Positions 38,749-47,743 are shown, counted from the stretch's first letter. The stretch is DNA of 64,000 nucleotides from Arthrobacter sp. FW306-07-I (GCF_021800405.1 NZ_CP084550.1:1922001-1986000); one strand, 5' to 3'. The notes: generated by a model from the letters alone, not told the origin. Program-made: numbers and translations.

Positions 38749-39639
38749 TCAATGCCCGGAAAGCGGGGGGATAGCCGGCGGAACTTGCCGCCCATGTTCA
38801 TGGCGCCGCGGCGCACCGCGGCTGAGGTCCAGAAGGATCACGACTGCGAGAAGAACGATCGAGAGCGACGCGGAGGCCACCGTGTCGGTAAACCAGTGGT
38901 AGCCGAGGTAGACACGGGATGCTGCTTCCACGCACAGGCCAACGGCAGCGGCACAGAAAGCCGTGATCAGGGAGATTTTTCGGGAGGAGCGTGAAAAGGC
39001 CAGGTAAGCGCCGATGAGCAGGAAGTTCGAGGCGCCAACGACGTGACCGGAGGGAAAAGAGGATGTCGCGTCGGCGCCAAGCATCATGATGTCGGCCGGA
39101 GGCCGGGAACGCCCGACCGCGTGGGCGATGACCTCCGTAAGCACTACGCCGGTGAGCATCGCCCCGGCCAGCAGTACCGGGCGCCACAACCGGCGGGTCA
39201 CCAGGGCCCACGCAACTACGGCCACCAGAGTGATCACGGGAAGCGCCAGGGGCCCGAAAACGAAGGCGAATCCGGCAAGAACCACCGTGGCTGCACCGGT
39301 CCGGTGGTCGACGAACCAGTCAGTCATGGGTCCGTCAATGGTTGCGAGCCCGCTGCCCTTCAGCACGTCCCCGAGGGTCAGCACAAACGATGACATGCCT
39401 GCCAGGACCAGGCATAGGGACACGGCATAAAGAACCAGGAACCGCCCAGTGGAGACCCTGCAGCCCCCGCCTAAGCGGAAATGTTTCTGCAAGTTCTGCC
39501 CGGTAATAGGTCGCCGGTCGCTGCTCATCGGCTGCTTCATGTGACGGACCGGGCAGTCCGGGCTGGCCGGCGAGGGCCGCTGCAGGACTGTTGGTTCGGA
39601 TCCTGTGCTGACTGGGCCTTCACGGCTTATCCCTCGCAT
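38749..39639 (-). CDS. PAP2-family phosphatase
   Basis: 296 residues at most, six helices. The three catalytic motifs are visible: VGRSRPPAD, SSFPSGHVVGAS and SRVYLGYHWFTDT. It hydrolyses a lipid phosphate such as undecaprenyl pyrophosphate or phosphatidic acid at the outer membrane face. The start is uncertain: the ATG at 39639 overlaps the DUF4193 stop, but the ATG at 39540 fits the fold better; neither has a strong ribosome-binding site. Last gene of the 41159-38749 minus-strand run. Confidence 0.87.
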   Translation of the reverse strand: MRGISREGPVSTGSEPTVLQRPSPASPDCPVRHMKQPMSSDRRPITGQNLQKHFRLGGGCRVSTGRFLVLYAVSLCLVLAGMSSFVLTLGDVLKGSGLATIDGPMTDWFVDHRTGAATVVLAGFAFVFGPLALPVITLVAVVAWALVTRRLWRPVLLAGAMLTGVVLTEVIAHAVGRSRPPADIMMLGADATSSFPSGHVVGASNFLLIGAYLAFSRSSRKISLITAFCAAAVGLCVEAASRVYLGYHWFTDTVASASLSIVLLAVVILLDLSRGAPRRHEHGRQVPPAIPPLSGH

Positions 39640-39926
39640 TCGAGGCAGTAGGCATGTCCGCCTTTCTCCTTGGCCAGTTGGGACCGGTGGTGGACCAGGA
39701 AGCAGGACGAGCAGACGAACTCATCCTTCTTTGGGGGGACGACTTCGACGATCAGCTCTTCGGCGATGTAATCCCCTGGCAGGTCGACGCCGTCGACGGT
39801 GTCGGCCTCGTCGAGTTCTTTCACGACGCTGCGTGCGTCGGGGGTGTTTTCTGTCCGCAGTGCTTCCAGGGAACTTTCCTGGGACTCTTTTACATCAGGG
39901 CGGACTTCGTCGTAATCGCTGGCCAT
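39627..39926 (-). CDS. DUF4193 protein
   Basis: 99 residues, the exact family length. Acidic throughout (MASDYDEVRPDVKESQESSL; LDEADTVDGVDLPGDYIAEE) and ending with a zinc ribbon, FVCSSCFLVHHRSQLA and YCLECEG. Universal in actinobacteria; function unknown, possibly RNA-polymerase or nucleic-acid associated. AGAGG precedes the ATG at 39926. Confidence 0.92.
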   Translation of the reverse strand: MASDYDEVRPDVKESQESSLEALRTENTPDARSVVKELDEADTVDGVDLPGDYIAEELIVEVVPPKKDEFVCSSCFLVHHRSQLAKEKGGHAYCLECEG

Positions 39927-39958
39927 GGTGCCTCTCATTTCTTCTCGAACTTGATCTC

Positions 39959-40369
39959 CTAATTCACGTGCTGCTCTTCTTTGGCGGGCTGTTCTTCTGA
40001 CTGCGCTTCGATATGTTTGCGCTGCCGCTCGAGTTCGTCCTCGCCCTCGTCTTCAGCTTCGTAAAGCTTGGAACTGGTGACCTCAAGCTCTTGCATGATG
40101 GCGTCGAGTTTGAGGTGCAACGCTGCGGAGTCCCGGTTCTGGGTGTTCTGGATGATGAAGACCATCAGGAACGTCACGATCGTCGTGCCCGTGTTGATTA
40201 CCAGCTGCCAGGTGTTGGAAAAACCCAGCAGCGGCCCGGTGCAGGCCCACACGACCAGTACGGCGACGGCTGCGCCGAAGACCCAGGCATGGCCCAGGAC
40301 CTTTGCCGTCCTGGAGGTGAACCTGGTGAAGAAACCGGGCCTGTCGGCGGTGCTTTTATCGGTAGTCAT
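39959..40369 (-). CDS. Low-affinity iron permease family protein
   Basis: 136 residues. Two helices near 24-44 and 52-74 with GTTIVTFLMVFIIQNTQNRD, the diagnostic block of this family, then LHLKLDAIMQ and a long charged tail. Despite the name, a true iron transport role in bacteria is not established. It sits 32 bp before DUF4193 in the same orientation. Confidence 0.87.
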   Translation of the reverse strand: MTTDKSTADRPGFFTRFTSRTAKVLGHAWVFGAAVAVLVVWACTGPLLGFSNTWQLVINTGTTIVTFLMVFIIQNTQNRDSAALHLKLDAIMQELEVTSSKLYEAEDEGEDELERQRKHIEAQSEEQPAKEEQHVN

Positions 40370-40464
40370 GGTCCCGTCCTTGAATGACTCATTTTCTCTG
40401 ACCAGTACGTCTGCTGAGGTGGCGCCCCCGACTGTCGGATATGGCTGCCCGGGGCTTTGCCTGG

Positions 40465-40812
40465 CTACGGCCGGCCACGGCGGATCACTGGCCGGAGTTC
40501 ACCTGCGGCGAAGGCCAGGGCGATGGCCGCATTGGCTACGGCGGGGTGCCTCCGCCGCCGGTCCACTGCTGCCAGGACCAGCATCGTAAGGGCATGGAGG
40601 GCATCGACCCCGGCGCTGGTGCGGCGCAGGGCAGCCCCGCCACCGAAGGTGCTGGTTGCTGCGGCCTGCAGCAGGTGCCGTGCCCCCAGGACACGGATGA
40701 ATGTGCGGGCGTGAGTATCAGGGATGCGTCCGACCAGGAAGCATGCCACCGCACCAGGGGCGAAGAGCTCCGCACTACCGTACGCTGCCCTCAGCACGTC
40801 TAAAGGTTTCAC
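40465..40812 (-). CDS. Small helical protein, paralogue of the 20101 gene
   Basis: 115 residues. VLRAAYGSAELFAPGA, FIRVLGARHLLQA and VDALHALTMLVLAAVDRRRR align with the 20101 protein, including the invariant LGARHL. GTG start at 40812 overlaps the stop of the upstream gene. Function unknown; the pair of paralogues in one island suggests a specific role in it. Confidence 0.75.
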   Translation of the reverse strand: MKPLDVLRAAYGSAELFAPGAVACFLVGRIPDTHARTFIRVLGARHLLQAAATSTFGGGAALRRTSAGVDALHALTMLVLAAVDRRRRHPAVANAAIALAFAAGELRPVIRRGRP

Positions 40813-41159
40813 CGCGCATCCTTTCGGCTCAGGACTGCCACAACGCCGGCAATCGTGGTGAGGTTTGCTCCGAGCCCAACCCCGGTGAAGCGGTGATGCT
40901 GCGAGGCAACCAGTTTGGGGCCAAGCTCCTGCTCGACGAGCTCAGCGGCAGCGCCAAGTTCGTGCCGGTCTGCCGCATGGATCTGGTTTAGCAGCCCTTC
41001 CCGCCGCAGCTGCAACTTTTGCCGCGGCCCCGGAAGGTCCTGCACCAACCTTGGCGAAGAGGGGGACATCATCACGCTGCGGGCCAAAGGCGACCGCGGA
41101 GGCCCGGCCGGTCCCCCGGCCGCTCCTGTTACGGCGACAAGCCTGCATGCTGTTTGCAT
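40809..41159 (-). CDS. Hypothetical protein
   Basis: 116 residues from the ATG at 41159 (AGGGGTG upstream). A Pro/Arg-rich first half, a helical middle (LLNQIHAADRHELGAAAELV) and a weakly hydrophobic C-terminal helix (VGLGANLTTIAGVVAVL). No family recognised. Its TGA overlaps the GTG of the LGARHL-type gene, so the two are translationally coupled. TTGCG half-sites lie just upstream (about 41190-41220), but no full palindrome. Confidence 0.5.
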   Translation of the reverse strand: MQTACRLVAVTGAAGGPAGPPRSPLARSVMMSPSSPRLVQDLPGPRQKLQLRREGLLNQIHAADRHELGAAAELVEQELGPKLVASQHHRFTGVGLGANLTTIAGVVAVLSRKDAR

Positions 41160-41420
41160 CTGGATCACCCCTATGGCTTTCAGCCGGAAGTCACATGAAC
41201 AGTATCGCAACAGTTATCGGCGCGCAAGTGCTTTCGCCGCCCCGATTCGGCTGCCACGGGATAGTTCTGCTCGTGGGCTTTCCTGGGTGACCCGCACCCT
41301 CCGCCCGCTACGGCTGCCGGCCAGGAGGTTTCACTGGTCAGGGATTGCATTTAGGCGGCCAAAGCCCCCTTAATCATGCTAGTACTTGCGCCAGCACAAA
41401 TATCCCGGTTCCATGAAGTC

Positions 41421-42140
41421 ATGAAAACGGATAGCAGCAGATCAAGTCGGGAAACAATGGCCGCTGGCGGTTTGGCAGGCCTGCTCGCTACAGGAGCGAT
41501 GAGCGGACTGCTCGTTGCCGCCGATGTCATGGGCGTGATGAACTACGAGCCGCCCCGGAAGATTATCGACAAGTTCTTCCCCCGGCTTCCGCTGCCGCTG
41601 CGGGACGCCGCGGCAGTCCTGGCCCACTTCGGGTACGGGGTGGCCGGCGGCTGTCTGTACGTTCTGACCCGCAGGAAGCAGTCAACCCCGGGAGCGGGGC
41701 TCGCTTACGGTGCACTGGTGTGGGCGGCGGGATACGAGGGCTGGCTGCCTGCCATGGGAATCCTGCCCCCTGCCCACCGGGACCAGACCGGCAGGGCACT
41801 GACGATGCTGGCCGCCCATCTGCTCTACGGCGCCGTCCTGGGCAACGTTCTTCAAGGACCAAAGCCGGCACGGGCCGATCCCGCCCCTGCTGCACCTGGC
41901 GGCTCGTCCAGGCCTTTAGGTGATGAAGACACCACTGATCTTCCAGCGCAGTTGCCGGAATCATACGCCAGGTACCTGGCAGGGAAGGATCCCGCCTTCA
42001 CTGCGACAGTGCTGCCGGTCCTGGAACAATCCGCAGCTGTCCGGGAGCACGGGGTACATGTACGTTTCATCCCCGGCGGGGTCCAGGCACTCGTGGATCC
42101 CGCGGTTCCCTATCCTCAGGTCACCGAAGGCGTTGACTAG
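41421..42140 (+). CDS. Four-helix membrane protein (DUF6789/YagU-like)
   Basis: 239 residues. AAGGLAGLLATGAMSGLLVA in the first helix, a Pro/Arg loop, then HFGYGVAGGCLYVL, GLAYGALVWAAGYEGWLPA and LAAHLLYGAVLGNVL resemble the DUF6789/YagU group. The C-terminal ~75 residues are soluble and Pro-rich. Function unknown. I chose the ATG at 41421; the frame extends to 41376 without domain support. Confidence 0.6.
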   Translation: MKTDSSRSSRETMAAGGLAGLLATGAMSGLLVAADVMGVMNYEPPRKIIDKFFPRLPLPLRDAAAVLAHFGYGVAGGCLYVLTRRKQSTPGAGLAYGALVWAAGYEGWLPAMGILPPAHRDQTGRALTMLAAHLLYGAVLGNVLQGPKPARADPAPAAPGGSSRPLGDEDTTDLPAQLPESYARYLAGKDPAFTATVLPVLEQSAAVREHGVHVRFIPGGVQALVDPAVPYPQVTEGVD

Positions 42141-42277
42141 GGTCTGTCGGCCGAATTCCTGGTGTCCAAACCGTTACCGGCTGTCCGAGTGGTGACCCTA
42201 TCCAAGGCCACTTTTAGGTCGGCCCTGGGCAGCGTGTGCGTGACGTTATGCAGGGCCCCGTTCACCGGTCGTGACCT

Positions 42278-44386
42278 TCAGCGCAGCATGAACGGCGGCG
42301 GGGAGGGAAACCGGTGGCCGGGGTATTGCTCGGCGGCGGCGTTCATGAGGTGGGCCCATTGGGTGCCGGCGATGTTGGCTCCGTCCAGCACTGTGTAGTA
42401 CTTCCCGTTGATGGTGATGTTCTCGTTAGCCCATTCCGGTCCGAATCCTTTGTAGCTGCCGAACCAGGAGGCGGTGGCGATGCCCGTGGTGGCGCCTACG
42501 GTCCATGTTTGGGTGTGTCCGTCGGTGGTGCCGGTTTTGGCGAAGATGTCCTGTTCCTTCTTTACGGGGATGTTGTAGCCCGAGCCTTTGGTCAGCACGG
42601 GTTTGAGGGCGTAGGTGACGCCGGCGGCGACGTCCGGGTCGATGGTCTGCCGGCAGTCGGCAGCCGGCACCGCGTAGGTGTGGCCGCCCGGACCGGTGAC
42701 GGATTCCAGTGCGATCGGGGTGCAGCGGACCCCGTGTGCGGCGAAGGTGGCGTAGGCGGTGGCCATGTCCAGTGGTGCAACGTCATGGGTGCCGATCAGG
42801 CTTGCGATGCTGGAAAGGTCGTAGGGCTTGTTGGTGTGGCCGTTCTTAATTCCTGCGGCCGTGGCCATTTTCTGGATGTTGCAGAAGTCCAGCCGGGTCG
42901 CCGACTGAAACGTGATGGTGTTGATGGAGTGGTAGAGGCCTTGCAGGACGGTCATGGGGTAGTAGTGGTTGGGGTCATCGTTGGGCAGGGGAGTCTGGCC
43001 GAGGGCCGGATCGTAGGACCCGGTTGTTGTGCCGCAGCTGTTTTTCCAGGGGTATCCGGCTTTGTAGATCCGGACCGACCCATCCAAGACTGTGTTCATG
43101 GACCGGCCGGAGTTCAGCCATTGGGCGAAAACGAACGGTTTCATCGTGGAGCCGATCTGGAAGCCGCCCGCTCCGTGAAGCGAATTGCCGTTACTGTCCT
43201 TCTCGGGAAGGGTGAGGTTCCCGGTGTAATGCCCGAGCCCGGGAGTCGGGTCGTAAATGGTGTTCTGTGCCATCGTCAGGATTTTGCCGGTGCCGGGCTG
43301 GATGCTGACAAGGGCGGCCCCGCGTTGCAGGGGGTCTGTTGCGGGCAGGGAGGCCTTGACCTGTTCCCGGGCGGTTTGTTGCAGGTCCGGGTCCAGGGTG
43401 GTGTGGATGGTCAGTCCGCCTTGGTAGAGGAGCTTCCGGCGGGATGCTTCGTCGGCTCCGAAGGTAGGGTCGTTGAGGATCAGCCGCTGAATGTAGTTGC
43501 AGAAATAGGGGGCGGTGGCTTCGGCGCAGCCCTGCGGGGTGTGCTGGACGTCCAGGGCCAGGGGGGACGCTGCGGCTTTGGCATGCTGGGCGGGGGAGAT
43601 GTATCCCTGCTGGAGCATTTTGTCCAGGACTTCATTCCGGCGGTCGACGACATGCCCTGGTTCGGTGAGTGGATCGTAATAGGCGGGCCTGTTGACCACG
43701 CCTGCCAGTGCAGCGGCCTGCGGTAGGGTCAGGGCGCCGGCGGGGACGCCGAAGTATGTTTTCGCTGCCGCCTGGATACCGTAGGCCCCATTGCCGAAAT
43801 AGACCAGGTTCAGGTACCCCTGCAGGATTTGGTCTTTGGAGTATTTTTCCTCAAGCGTGATGGCGAGTTTCATTTCGCGAAGTTTGACGCCGATGGTCCG
43901 GGAAGCGGTGGTCTTGGTGTTCTCTGCGCTCTTTGCCCCGACCGCCGGTGAGAGGAGGAGCACGTTCTTGACATACTGCTGGGTAATTGTGGAGGCGCCC
44001 TGCCGGCCGCCTTGGGCGTTCACATAGAGAGCACGGAGGATGCCGGTCGGGTCGATGCCGCCATGGTCGTAAAATCGGGCGTCCTCGATGGCAACAATCC
44101 CGTCGCGGATGAAGGCGGACATCTGCTCCAGCTCCACGGGTGTCCGGTTCTGGGAGTAAAAAGTGGCGATGAGGGAGCCGTCTTGCGCCAGCACCTGCGA
44201 TCGCCTGGCCGGCGGCTGCAGGTCCAGGTCCGAGGGGAGCTGATCGAAGAAGTCGATGGAGGCGCCGGTCAGGGTCGATCCCAGCGCCGCTGCCGGGGCC
44301 AGGAGCCCGGCGACCAGGAAGCCGCCGATAATGCCGGCCGCGATGAAGGCCACCGCTTTTTTCCACAGAGTGTCTTTGATCAGCAT
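42278..44386 (-). CDS. Class A penicillin-binding protein
   Basis: 702 residues. N-terminal cytoplasmic stub and signal-anchor helix, a glycosyltransferase-51 domain with IEDARFYDHGGIDPTGI and GASTITQQYVKNVLL, and a transpeptidase domain with the active-site GSTMKPF, HSINTI and KTGTTDGHTQTW. It polymerises and cross-links peptidoglycan outside the membrane. The start at 44386 has AAAGGAAG; the frame extends upstream to 44596, but that region carries the operator-like palindrome. Putative regulation: site at 44583. Confidence 0.93.
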   Translation of the reverse strand: MLIKDTLWKKAVAFIAAGIIGGFLVAGLLAPAAALGSTLTGASIDFFDQLPSDLDLQPPARRSQVLAQDGSLIATFYSQNRTPVELEQMSAFIRDGIVAIEDARFYDHGGIDPTGILRALYVNAQGGRQGASTITQQYVKNVLLLSPAVGAKSAENTKTTASRTIGVKLREMKLAITLEEKYSKDQILQGYLNLVYFGNGAYGIQAAAKTYFGVPAGALTLPQAAALAGVVNRPAYYDPLTEPGHVVDRRNEVLDKMLQQGYISPAQHAKAAASPLALDVQHTPQGCAEATAPYFCNYIQRLILNDPTFGADEASRRKLLYQGGLTIHTTLDPDLQQTAREQVKASLPATDPLQRGAALVSIQPGTGKILTMAQNTIYDPTPGLGHYTGNLTLPEKDSNGNSLHGAGGFQIGSTMKPFVFAQWLNSGRSMNTVLDGSVRIYKAGYPWKNSCGTTTGSYDPALGQTPLPNDDPNHYYPMTVLQGLYHSINTITFQSATRLDFCNIQKMATAAGIKNGHTNKPYDLSSIASLIGTHDVAPLDMATAYATFAAHGVRCTPIALESVTGPGGHTYAVPAADCRQTIDPDVAAGVTYALKPVLTKGSGYNIPVKKEQDIFAKTGTTDGHTQTWTVGATTGIATASWFGSYKGFGPEWANENITINGKYYTVLDGANIAGTQWAHLMNAAAEQYPGHRFPSPPPFMLR

Positions 44387-44582
44387 GTAGAACTTCCTTT
44401 GTCCGTGCCGCCCGCAATGGGGCCACACGAAACAAGGATCGAGACAAGGCCCAGCAGACAACGCCTTCGGGATAGTTGAAAATATGCAAATAATCCTAAA
44501 GGCACACCTTTCCGTCAGGCGGGGCTGTGGGTTACAGGACCACAACGATCCTGTCAGTTCGTATCGGAAAGCCCACTGTTTA

Positions 44583-44596
44583 TTGCTTATGCGCAA
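44583..44596. promoter_or_regulatory. TTGC palindrome, site 8 (PBP / DUF1622)
   Basis: TTGCTTATGCGCAA in the 330-bp divergent gap between the penicillin-binding protein and the DUF1622 gene. No other feature is seen in the gap. Confidence 0.6.
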
Positions 44597-44716
44597 CTGA
44601 TGCGTGAAACTTGTGTCAAGGCCTCCAGGCCTGGGGACGGAAGGTTCAGGACCAATCAGTAAAGCTGCTGCCCGTGGTTTTAGCGATGGGCAGTACGGAT
44701 TTGCAGGGAGACGGAC

Positions 44717-45100
44717 GTGGATCTTCGACTCATCATTGAAACGGCAGGCCGCTACCTGGACTTCGCGGGCGTGGCCGTCATGGTCATCGGGGCCCTGGTC
44801 TCGGTGCCGCTGGCCTTGCGGCGCCGAAACCTCCCGGCAGGCGGCGGGCGACCGGGCCGGTCCCTGTACAAGGAGTACCGGCAGTTGCTGGGACGCTCCA
44901 TCCTTCTTGGTCTTGAACTCCTCGTCGCGGCGGACATCATTCGCACCGTGGCCGTGACGCCCACCTTCACCAGTGTCGGCGTCCTGGCCGTGATCGTGGT
45001 CATCCGGACGTTCCTTAGCTTCTCCCTGGAGCTGGAGATCACCGGCCGGTGGCCCTGGCAGAAAGACACGGAACCGGCCTCAACGACCGGCTCGGCCTGA
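44717..45100 (+). CDS. DUF1622 family membrane protein
   Basis: 127 residues with three helices. GVAVMVIGALVSVPLAL, LLGRSILLGLELLVAADIIR and VIVVIRTFLSFSLELEITGRWPW match DUF1622, which occurs widely without a known role. GTG start with AGGGAG. Divergent from the penicillin-binding protein across the palindrome at 44583. Confidence 0.85.
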   Translation: MDLRLIIETAGRYLDFAGVAVMVIGALVSVPLALRRRNLPAGGGRPGRSLYKEYRQLLGRSILLGLELLVAADIIRTVAVTPTFTSVGVLAVIVVIRTFLSFSLELEITGRWPWQKDTEPASTTGSA

Positions 45101-45255
45101 GATGAGACGACGCCGATGTTCGAAACCAGCTGCTTCCTGGCCGGGACCATCAACGCCGCTGGCGTCAGCGGGCCCGGTTCGACCCCGCGGCCTGGCACAG
45201 GGCAGGAACTGCGTGCGGGCTCTGCGTCCGCACCCGTACTTTTAGGGGTAGGAGC

Positions 45256-45993
45256 ATGAACGCCGAAGATCACGTGGACGACTTTCAGCGGCTGTACGGG
45301 CTGGTCACTGAATCGGCAGACATCAAAGATTTTCTGGATGCCATGACCGGCGTCGGCGCCTCGGTGATGACCCGGCTGACCGGGGAACGAATCGAATGCG
45401 CGGTGACGCTTCGACGGCGTAAGCGCAGCACGACGATCGCCGGGAGCAGTGATGATGCCGTCCTGCTGGATCGGGTGGAACAACGCCTCGGGAAGGGGCC
45501 CTGCGCTTTGGCGCTGGAAACCGGCTTGCCCGTGCTGCTCGACGATGTCTTCAGTGATGAGCGTTGGCCCCGGTTCAGCGAGAGTCTCGCCGCCATGGGG
45601 TGCCGCAGCGTACTCGGAGTGCCGATGCCGTCCGGTTTTGATGCCGAAGCGGTCCTGGATTTCTTCGCCCCCTCAGCCGGGACCTTCACCGGCGAAGTGA
45701 TCCAGGATGCAGGTGTCTTTGCGGACATGGCAGGGCGGGCACTGTCTTCGGTCCTGAGGATTGCCATAGCCGAGGAGGCGGCCCGGAACCTCCGGGCAGC
45801 CCTTGAAACCAGGACCGCCATCGACATTGCCTGCGGCATGCTCATGGAGCAGAACGGGTGCGGGCAGGAAGAAGCGATCGGAATCCTTCGCCGGGTGTCC
45901 AGTATGCGCAACCAGAAATTGCATGACCTGGCCGAGGAAATCATCACCCAAGTGTCCGGCCGACACGGGGTAACAACTCATTTCGAGGACTAA
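45256..45993 (+). CDS. GAF and ANTAR domain protein
   Basis: 245 residues. A GAF-type sensor domain (about 15-165; GPCALALETGLPVLLDDV) is followed by an ANTAR domain (about 170-235; LETRTAIDIACGMLMEQNGC) that binds paired RNA hairpins to prevent transcription termination. Typical of actinobacterial stress or nutrient antiterminators; targets are unknown and no partner kinase is nearby. TAGGAG before the ATG. Confidence 0.88.
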   Translation: MNAEDHVDDFQRLYGLVTESADIKDFLDAMTGVGASVMTRLTGERIECAVTLRRRKRSTTIAGSSDDAVLLDRVEQRLGKGPCALALETGLPVLLDDVFSDERWPRFSESLAAMGCRSVLGVPMPSGFDAEAVLDFFAPSAGTFTGEVIQDAGVFADMAGRALSSVLRIAIAEEAARNLRAALETRTAIDIACGMLMEQNGCGQEEAIGILRRVSSMRNQKLHDLAEEIITQVSGRHGVTTHFED

Positions 45994-46202
45994 AACCCCC
46001 GTCACAGTCCCTGCTGCGCAGGTCTCGTTGAGGCAGACACCATGGTCAGTGGACAAAAACGCCCTCGGGTTTACAGGGACCGGCCAGTCAAAGGAACGAC
46101 GTCGACGATCAGGCTCAAACCACTGTATCCAACACCAAGAGAGAGCACCATGAATACAAAACTCACCACCTGCGCCCGGATCAAACCAAGCCGTGACGGG
46201 TC

Positions 46203-46433
46203 GTGAAACGACACCGGCGGCCGGCGCTCACCTCGCCGGCAACCGATTCACAGCTCTTGCGGATGCTCACCACACACACCCACTGCGGTGAGCCCATGAC
46301 GGCCTCCCGCCAGGGACCCGTTGTCGAGAGCCGCACCAGCGCTGTGCACGACGTCGTCACCTACAGCTGCGCCTGCGGCTTCAGGTTTGATCAGCCAACC
46401 AGTTCAGAGCACCACGATAAGGAAGTCCCATGA
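46203..46433 (+). CDS. Small zinc-ribbon-like protein
   Basis: 76 residues, GTG start overlapping the stop of an 18-codon leader frame that begins at 46150. HCGEPM and YSCACGFRF provide four Cys/His positions of a ribbon; the rest is polar. A degraded relative with HCGKPL and RCDCGFRME is present at 56090-56400. The true start may be an internal ATG (46263). Its TGA overlaps the ATG of the lipoprotein gene. Confidence 0.5.
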   Translation: MKRHRRPALTSPATDSQLLRMLTTHTHCGEPMTASRQGPVVESRTSAVHDVVTYSCACGFRFDQPTSSEHHDKEVP

Positions 46434-46900
46434 AACCCGCGAACAGCACCACGAAGATCTTCCGGCTGATCCCAGCCCTGGCAATAGCAGCTGGTCTGCT
46501 GACCGGCTGCTACAACCCCTCGGACGGAGACCGTGACCCCATTGCCCTCGGCGCGGACCTAAACTTCTCCGGACTGCAATTGCGGAGCGTCCTGATCGTG
46601 ACGTCTGGCCAAAACGAACCCGGGCGCGTCCTGGGAACAATCTTCAACACCACCCCCACGGACATACAAATGGTCCTGGCAGACTCAGACGAACAACACC
46701 CAGTCAAGATCCCCGCCCTCGGACACGTCGAGTTCGATCAATCAGCCCTGATCTTCAACAGCACACACGAGCCTCCCGGCGCCCGCACCGATCTACAGGT
46801 AACAGCGAAAGGGCAGCAGGCCACAATCAACGTTCCCATCCAGAACGGAACCTTTGACCAGTACCGACCCTACATTCCATCTCCGAGCCCATCCAGCTAA
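46430..46900 (+). CDS. Putative lipoprotein
   Basis: 156 residues. Signal sequence with lipobox LAIAAGLLTGC (Cys about 27), so it should be lipid-anchored outside the membrane. The mature part is a beta-rich domain of ~120 residues with GRVLGTIFNTTPTDIQMVLA, similar in style to small actinobacterial secreted proteins, without a named domain. AAGGAAG before the ATG, which overlaps the upstream stop. Confidence 0.7.
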   Translation: MKPANSTTKIFRLIPALAIAAGLLTGCYNPSDGDRDPIALGADLNFSGLQLRSVLIVTSGQNEPGRVLGTIFNTTPTDIQMVLADSDEQHPVKIPALGHVEFDQSALIFNSTHEPPGARTDLQVTAKGQQATINVPIQNGTFDQYRPYIPSPSPSS

Positions 46901-47154
46901 TTCCAAAGACCAGTACCTGACGACGCATCCAGGACCTATCGGAGGTGGGCACGGATCGCGCAGCATGCCGAACCCCGTCCACCAACGCGTGGGCCTCAAT
47001 AAGCAGACCTTTCGCCGCCTGGCGAGTGACGGGGTTTTTCAGCCTGACGTCAGCGCATTCCTGCCTGCTGCGTCGGGCCAACCCGGAAGCCGCCCGGCCC
47101 AAGCCTCGGGCCCTCGCTGGCCTCCCCTCCGGTTGTCTGACCTGAGGTGGAGAG

Positions 47155-47415
47155 ATGAGTACACACGAAGAAGAACTCCGGGTCATCCATTACCTGAACA
47201 TCACCATGAGCTTCTACGCGATCTCCACGGGTGAGCTCTGGCTGCGGTACATCGGTCTCGGCGGGGAAAGCCGTTCCTACGAAGTTGATGAATGGCTCCG
47301 CGGGTTACGGTCCCTCCCGGACTTCCAATGCTTACTGCTTCGAATGACGATTGATGAAATCAGAGATAGCCAGCCCCCGGCCCCCAGACTTGGCTTCGGG
47401 TCGGAAAGTAAATAG
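47155..47415 (+). CDS. Small protein, paralogue of the 12646 gene
   Basis: 86 residues. TGELWLRYIGLGG, VDEWLRGL and MTIDEIRDS align with the 66-residue protein at 12646. Strong ribosome-binding site (GGTGGAGAG). Soluble and acidic, unknown function. Confidence 0.65.
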   Translation: MSTHEEELRVIHYLNITMSFYAISTGELWLRYIGLGGESRSYEVDEWLRGLRSLPDFQCLLLRMTIDEIRDSQPPAPRLGFGSESK

Positions 47416-47558
47416 CCCTGCGGGGTCTAAGTCGCGCCCGTTGTGGCAGCGACACCGGAAGCACTTTCACCCCGAAAACCTCATACATGGCAGAAACTGT
47501 AACGAGCAGGCAGGACAGCGGGAAACTTCATTCCCACGCATCAGGAAGCGACTCTCCG

Positions 47559-47572
47559 TTGCGTTTGCGCAA
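47559..47572. promoter_or_regulatory. TTGC palindrome, site 9 (HtrA-like lipoprotein)
   Basis: TTGCGTTTGCGCAA, identical to site 1, lies 171 bp upstream of the protease start, in a 328-bp gap (47416-47743) with no other feature. Confidence 0.65.
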
Positions 47573-47743
47573 TTACTGCGGTTGAATAAAGCCAGGGTGT
47601 GATAGTTATCTCCGGCTGTCAGGTCAGAGTCAAGCCGGGCGATAGGCCGGTTGACAAGTTTCTCACAACAGCACAGCGCGAGGCGGAACAGTTCCAAAGG
47701 CGCAACGGGCCGCAACCTTGGGGCTTTCAAGAAGGAGTAAACC

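Noticed and set aside
41190-41225. TTGCG half-sites upstream of 41159
   Set aside because: No second arm at the right spacing; could be a weak site but not supported.
42314-43726. 470-codon plus-strand frame
   Set aside because: Gly/Val-rich antisense of the penicillin-binding protein transpeptidase domain.
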